Shown: positions 58,131 through 64,000 of the stretch, piece after piece
How positions within the stretch are numbered: the first letter of the stretch is position 1
Layout: each line of letters starts with the position of its first letter
Source of the DNA: Gnetum montanum
Taxonomy: Eukaryota; Streptophyta; Gnetopsida; Gnetales; Gnetaceae
Length of the DNA: 64,000 nt
Reading direction: 5' to 3'
Assembly: GCA_015680685.1 (NCBI GenBank)
Contig: MNCI01015542.1
Coordinates: 627,792-691,791 of the forward strand
Translations under genes and position numbers: made by a program
The notes under the pieces: model-generated
The model's database searches: none
Told to the model about the DNA's origin: nothing
The model's input: only the letters and a program-made list of their open reading frames with translations

Positions 58131-61100
58131 GATATCTAAAAAATAGAACATGGTTGTCCATCTATTGAGGCGATAGTTACACTAGCAAGTCTTGGTTCTA
58201 GGAAAGGTTTGACTTGTTGAATGTTGACCAACTACTTTTTATTTGGGTTGTTAGGTTTGTGGATTATCATGGCCCTAGAGGAAAAGGTTTGATTGATTAT
58301 ATAAGGTTCCTCCCACAATGTTTGGAGTTTTGTCTTTTGGGGTACATGTGTGGGGTTCCAGTAAAGAACCTTATCTCTTGGTTGAAGTTTTACTTTACTG
58401 ATTCTAAGGTCATGACATGGCTTACTAAATGCCTTGTTCACCTCATTCAAGGATAGGGCCACTAAGCAATTTTTTTCTAGCATGTTCAAATTGATCAATC
58501 TTTCCTTTTGTGCTAGAATTAAGTCAAGGTTTAGATCATAGGTCATTGAGAGTGTACGGAGCTCGGATTGAATTGGAAGCATTGGAAGTTTTCCATACAC
58601 TAACTTGTAGAGAGAATAGCAATAGGAAGTTTCCAAGTTGAATAATAAGCCCAAAGAGCATCATTAAGTTTTGTACTCTAGTCCTTACTTATATTTGCTA
58701 ATGGTTCACATTAGTATTTTTGTAATCTCCTGGTTAGTTACCTCTGCTTGACTATTGACCTAGGGGTGGTAAGGTGTTGTTAATTTATGTTCTACCCCAA
58801 AGCATTACATTAATTTTCTAGATGTGGCACCTATGAAATGAGTTCCATTATCAGAAATTAGTAAATGTGGCACCCCAAAACTATTCATGATATTTTGTAA
58901 TATAAATTTGATAGCATTGGATGATGTACAATCAGTAACAGGTGCTGCTTCTTCCCATTTTGTGCAGTAGTCAATTGTTACTATAATATATGCCTTCCCA
59001 TTAGACATGGATGTGATTGGACCCATGAAGTCAACACCCCATATGTCGAAAGGCTTTAGTGATCGAATCCACTATTGAGGATCTTCCATCCAAGCAGTCA
59101 TCCCCCCATCTCGTTGACAATGTTCATAAGACTTGACGAACTAGTGGGCATCCCTAAAGATTATAGGGCAATAGTATCCTACCATCAATATTTTCATGCT
59201 TGTGTGTATCCCTACATAGTGGCCTCTACAAGGTCCTTCGTGACCATCTTGGAGAATGCACAGTTGATCTTCGTCAAAGACAAACCAATAGATCAGGCCA
59301 TTGGCACATACCTTGTAAAGGTGTCCATTGATTTTTATGAAGTATTTGACTCAATGAATAAATTGTTACTTTTTCCTAAAATCCAAGTCCTATGGCATCT
59401 CTTGAGTAAGAAGATATGTGAGGATTCCATTATACCATGTTGCTTTTGTAGGCGTTTGTTCATTTATTACTCTAGTAAAGAGGAGTTCATCTAGAAACTA
59501 ATCAGAGAGCAAGCTCTCCTCCTTTTTGTTATCCCATCTTAAGCAAGAGAGATGGTCAGAAACCACATTCTTGATTCCTTTTCGATTTACCATAGTGAGA
59601 TCAAATTCCTGCAAGATCACAAGCCACCGTATGACATGAGGGCTCATTGTCAGCTTATTCATGAGGAAGCGAATTACACTGTGGTCCGTATGCACAAATA
59701 TTTTGTAACCCAATACATAGTGCCTAAAATTTTCTAATGCATACACCACTATCATTAATTCCTTCTCCATGGTGGTGTAATTTAACTTTTCTCCCACAAT
59801 GCTTCAACTTGCACAATGGATATATTATGAACATTTCTTATCATCCATCTGCATGAGCACTACTCCCAAAGCATAGTTAGGTGCATTTGTTATGATATGA
59901 AATGGTTTGGAGCAATCTTGTGCTCATAGGATTTGTATTTCTATGAGTTTCTCTTTTAATTTTTGGAATGCATGTTCACATTCCTTGGTCTAGATGAAAG
60001 GTGCATCTTTCTTTGTAAGTTCTAGCAATAGCTTTGTAATCTTAGAGAAATTCTCAATAAATCGTTGGTAGTAACCAGTGTGTCCAAGGAATGACTGAAC
60101 ATCTTTAATAATCTCTAGTTGGCATGTTATTCCTTAGATGATCCTTATCTTTTATGGGTCTACCTCAATCCCTTGTTGTGAAATTTGATGCCCTAGCACA
60201 ATGCCTTCTTGGACCATGAGATGGCTCTTTTGCTAATTGAGTCATAGGTTTGTCTCTACATATCTCTTCAAGATTGCTTAAGTCAGTCCAAGGCTTACTA
60301 AAAGGTAGCTCCATAGGTGTAGAAGTCATCCATGAAGACTTCAACACCACTATCAATTTTCTATTGAAAGATACTAAGGACCAAGCATTGAAATGTTGCA
60401 GGGGCATTGCATAGGTCAAATAACATTTTACAATATGCAAAAGTCCTCCAGGGACTTGTGAATGTTGTCTTGGTTTGATCTTTGGGTGCAATTTGGATTT
60501 GGTTATAACCACTATAACCATCCAAGAAACTATAATAACAATGCCTATATATGGTATCTAATACTTGATCCACAAATGGAAAAGAAAAGTGATCCTTAAA
60601 TGTTGCCATATTTAATAGCCTAAAGTCGATGCAATCTCGTCATTTACTACCCTTCTTTGGTACAATTACAAGTGGGCTAACCCACTCACTATCCACGATT
60701 GGATAGATGAACCCTAGCTTGAGGAGTTGCTCTATCTCCTCCTTAACAATTTGCTTCAATTTAGGGTTTATCTACTTATATAGCTACCTTCTAGGTTTCA
60801 TGGCTGGGTTGGTGTAGATGCGATGCTGGCATATCCTCATATCAATTCCTATTAGCTCTAGATATGAAAAAGCAAAGGCTATTGACCATTTATTCACCAC
60901 TTTCAACAACTTTTCTCTTTATTCAGGATCAAGTTTGACATTAATGATGACCGATTTATCAATCTTTAAAAATGCATACTCCATATCATCTGGTAAAGTC
61001 TTTAGCTCTAAAAGCTCCTGGTTGAAGTGATCAAGGATTTTCAACTCTCCCCAACAGGTATCATCATCTTCATTAGAGAGTTGAAAATGAACTTGTTCAA

Positions 61101-61830
61101 TTTTGTTCATGCCTTTAAACATATGCACATGGTAGGCTCTCAATTGGCTCTAGGCATGTTGTGTTTCTATCTAAATCAACTATTAGCCACTAGGTGCCCT
61201 CATGCTTTCTGGCTACTACATATAAACACCTTTGAATGTTAATTTCTTATGCACATTGATTGCATGCTTTAATGTATGTGCTCTTAATTGACCAAATCCT
61301 TTGCATGCAATTGCACCTATTATCATTGTACACGATGCATGGAATACACTTCTTCTCAATTTTTCCTTCATTTTTCTTGGATATTTCTAAAGATAGGTCC
61401 CTTATACCCATTCGCGTGTCGATCATTCTTAACCTAGCCCTTTCCATAATGATGGGAAAGTCACTTTTGCATTTTTCCATCTTGATTACCAAAAAATTAG
61501 CAGGATAGGACCACCCAAAAACTATGGTCACGATGTCCTCTACTAATCCCAAAGGAATAGTAATCGATTGATTTGCTAATTCTAAACAAATGTTGCTCTT
61601 CTTGAGAGGGGGTAGGTTCTAGGCCTTGTACATATCATGGGAGATGAGGTTAACTCTGAAACCAAAATCAAGAAGAGCCTTGCATGGCTCTTATCTAGCA
61701 ATCCATAGATAGATGAGTGGACTTCCCAGGTCAAATCTTTTTGTAGGAAGATTACCAGCCTTGATCTAGTTAGAAACAATATGAGTTAGCATTATAGTGC
61801 AGATCCTAGGTGACACTTGATTTGAAGGAC
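58131..61830 (-). pseudogene. pol of copy 3 (protease, RT, RNase H, integrase), best preserved
   Basis: Protease at about 61690-61450: LLDFGFRVNLISHDMYKA (Asp kept, DFG instead of DSG), LVEDIVTIVFGWSYPANFLV, IIMERARL. RT at about 60790-60000: ATFKDHFSFPFVDQVLDTIY, FLDGYSGYNQIQIAPKDQTK, FDLCNAPATFQ and a FMDD box near 60330. RNase H at about 59900-59500: LNYTTMEKELMIVVYALENF, VHTDHSVIRFLMNKL, VVSDHLSCL. Integrase at about 59110-58240: MGPITSMSNGKAYIIVTIDY, LISDNGTHFIGATSRKLM, TPYHP, stop, VNSQAEVTNQEI (catalytic Glu GAG at 58742-58744), YKLVYGKLPMLPIQSEL and RDKVLYWNPTHVPQKTKL. The latter is the C-terminal DNA-binding part, with no chromodomain. There are stops and frameshifts, but long open pieces. 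Confidence 0.9.
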
Positions 61831-64000
61831 CCTCAAAGGTATTTGATATAGAGGATGAGGATGATAAAGATGCAAGATGATTAGCTGGAGTAGATTGTGA
61901 GGGCTAGAGAGGATTGCTGGGCCAAAAGAAAGATCATTTCCTTAATCTATTATCCAGACCACTTGGTTAAAAAATTGGTTACGAATGTATAGCCCTTGTA
62001 GCATTTCATTGTTGCGACTATGGAGAAATCTCACCCTACATAGATGGAGCAAGAGGTAATTAGGTTGAAGGTGGAGGTGTAGGTGTAGAGGGATGTGGAG
62101 GATGATAAGGATATGGATATGGGTTTTCCTCTCTTGTAGATGATGAATGTGTTCGAGGATACTTTGAAGGGTAATAATGATGTTGGAATGATGCATAACT
62201 TGTGGAACTTCTAAGGGAGATGGGCTGCTGAACATAGTACTTGTATGGATCTGCTTGCCTATAAGGGTATTGATGCCTTAGCAGTGGCATTCCCCACAAT
62301 TGTGGTTGGTACCACTGTTGGTATTATTCATAAGGTTGTGGAGGAGTTCCACTTGGGTAGTAAGCTTGTTGCTATTGGTGGAACTACCTTGCATTTCCTT
62401 GAGGGTAAGGTAATTATCTTGGAGCTTGCCTATGTGCTAGGTGAGTATTCAATGCATACACTCTAGACTCTTGTAAGTGTGATACCATAGTGCAACATCC
62501 CTTTGGATGTTCATATTAGCATATGTCACATTCAATTTCATCATCAAAGTCAGACTCCAAAACTTCTTCTACTATAGTAGTTTTGCCCTTACCTCTTTTG
62601 TAGACACATTTAGCTTCTTTTCACCTCTTGTGATTACAATTACTATTTTTCTCTTTGTATTCTTCAGCAATCTTCAAAGTGGTTTGAAATTTTTCATCCA
62701 AAGAGTCCCATAACTTGTCAACATTGGAAAAAATGCCAGAAATAGATTTTTGGATGGGCAAGATCCTTCTGTTCATCACTTCATCAACTGGTGATTCCTC
62801 ATCACAAAATTAGACCTCTTATTTTCTAATGGAAGGGTCCCTATTATACTCTTCAACAGTTTCCCTTTTTCATAGCTCACCTTCTTCTTTTGCCACTTGT
62901 TCAATTAACATTTGGATATGATGAGCTCTCAATTTAGACAACCTTCCTTGGGCATACACCCTAAGGGTTCTTCTTATTTTGACATTGAGACCATCTATTA
63001 TGTGACAAAGTTGTTCCCTTTGAGAGTAACCATGGCCAGGGCATTGGTGTAGGAGTGAATAGTATGGGTCCATGGTGACATCCCAAGGTTCATGTGCTTT
63101 TTATTTCTAGCCTTGGATTTTCCTTCTTAAATTAGACACCCTGGAGTATGTCTAGTATTTGTCATTGAATAGCTATAACATAGTGCTCCATCTATGGATA
63201 GATTTTGGCTCTAAGGACCAGTACCAACTTTTAGCTTCCTTAACAAGTGTCCTTGGGAAAAGTCTAAGTTTCCACCACTCATTCTCTATGTTCTGTAAGG
63301 CAACTGCATCTTGAAAAGCTTGCAAATGTGTTTGCAGATCAAAATTGTATCCCCCCTCAAATCTTGGAATATTGTTCATGTCCAAGCGCTTGATCTAACT
63401 ATCCTTCATATGCCTAGTTGGGATTTTGACTGCCTTTGCAATGTTGAGCATACTTCAAGTTACCAATAGCATTTCATCATCATTACTACGTTGATGATGT
63501 TAATGATGGTTTCGGCCACCCCTTCGATTTTGGTGGCCTTCACGGTCATTATTATCTTAGTGATCACCTTCATCATGGTTGTTTCAACAACAGCTTTCAT
63601 GAGAATCATCAAATGAAGAGGAATGTTCAGAATTGGATGAAGAGGAAGAAGAGGAAGATGAACTACCATCTCCACTGTAGTGTCTACCATCACTCTTATG
63701 CTTGTTACGATCACTATTTTTAGATCCCTTATTACTGTGATTCTTACCTGAGTCCCTACCTTGGCTATCACTTTTTCCTAAACCCACTTTATGAATAGTC
63801 CATCATAGGGTCAAGTTCACACCCTTGCCATTAGTTGCAAGGGTGGAAAATCTTCATGTTGAGAACCTTCCAAGGGAGGATCCTCATTGTCCTCTTGATC
63901 TAGTAGGAATAAGGGGTTAGTGTAATGTTTTTGCTTTGTAGATTCATAGAGTTTCTCCTAACATTAATCTCGTTTGCGTTGTGTTTCAGTGGAACAGTAG
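61831..64000 (-). pseudogene. gag of copy 3, N-terminus outside window, broken
   Basis: The N-terminal part near 63960-63890 reads YTNPLFLLDQEDNEDP. A low-complexity stretch follows (GDGSSSSSSSSSSNSEHS, about 63680-63600). The capsid core (63385-62870) has IPRFEGGYNFDLQTHLQAFQ, WYWSLEPKSIHRW, SLLHQCPGHGYSQREQL and IIDGLNVKIRRTLRVYAQGR, the pattern of Athila gag. The zinc knuckle near 62510-62545 (CDIC, stop, YEHPKGCC) has CX2CX3HX3CC spacing. The Tyr/Pro/His-rich tail runs 62300-61940. Gag is likely continuous in sense with pol, since no ORF end was seen between them. Confidence 0.85.

Larger units (their letters stand above)
52038..64000 (-). mobile_element. Athila-like Ty3/gypsy LTR retrotransposon, copy 3, 5' end outside window
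   Basis: Minus-strand element: 3' LTR 52038-52950, polypurine tract, aORF, internal promoter, linker, pol and most of gag. The gag N-terminus (about 100 codons), PBS and 5' LTR lie beyond 64000. It is the best preserved copy: integrase keeps its catalytic Glu and protease its Asp. No nested insertion was seen. Confidence 0.9.

Overview
This window looks like nuclear DNA of a seed plant with a large, repeat-filled genome. The evidence is an intron-containing KH-domain gene end, LTR retrotransposons of the Athila branch of Ty3/gypsy, and a plant L1-type LINE. A gymnosperm or another large-genome plant is plausible, because the elements are old, full of C-to-T type changes, and still largely in place. 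I cannot name the species.

Layout. Positions 1-1116 hold the last four visible exons of a KH-domain RNA-binding protein gene on the + strand, the only host gene I can support. Then come intergenic DNA with a 321-bp tandem duplication (3401-4041) and a tRNA-derived SINE relic (about 4233-4366, minus). Positions 4507-19428 are a complete Athila-like retrotransposon (copy 1, minus) with 5-bp target duplications ATATG. It carries two nested solo LTRs (6893-7671 and 9059-9875), each with its own 5-bp duplication. Positions 19434 to about 21500 hold a decayed plus-strand LINE fragment, followed by AT-rich decayed DNA to about 27200. Positions 27232-32733 are a nearly complete L1-type LINE on the minus strand, with a 13-bp target duplication (one mismatch) and a poly-C rather than poly-A tail. 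Positions 32734-37685 hold decayed remnants. Positions 37686-50079 are Athila-like copy 2 (plus, 3' LTR truncated). Position 52038 to the window end is Athila-like copy 3 (minus, its 5' end outside). Copies 2 and 3 lie tail to tail, 2 kb apart.

All three Athila-like copies share one plan: LTR of about 915 bp, a primer-binding site resembling the tRNA-Asp complement, gag, protease, reverse transcriptase, RNase H, integrase, a noncoding linker of about 1.5 kb, then a 3' additional ORF of about 940 codons (aORF). The aORF has an N-terminal region resembling the 'putative plant transposon protein' domain and a long C-terminal coiled coil. About 450 bp upstream of it each copy carries a small module that looks like the LTR's own U3 promoter: GTCGAC/GAGGCC repeats, a conserved AATG and a TATA box. 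A possible leader intron lies between module and aORF. I regard this internal-promoter plus coiled-coil aORF arrangement as the most interesting system here.

None of the element ORFs is intact. Many stops are TAA/TAG in place of CAA/CAG, fitting deamination of methylated cytosine, so all are annotated as pseudogenes. Domain edges in them are approximate.
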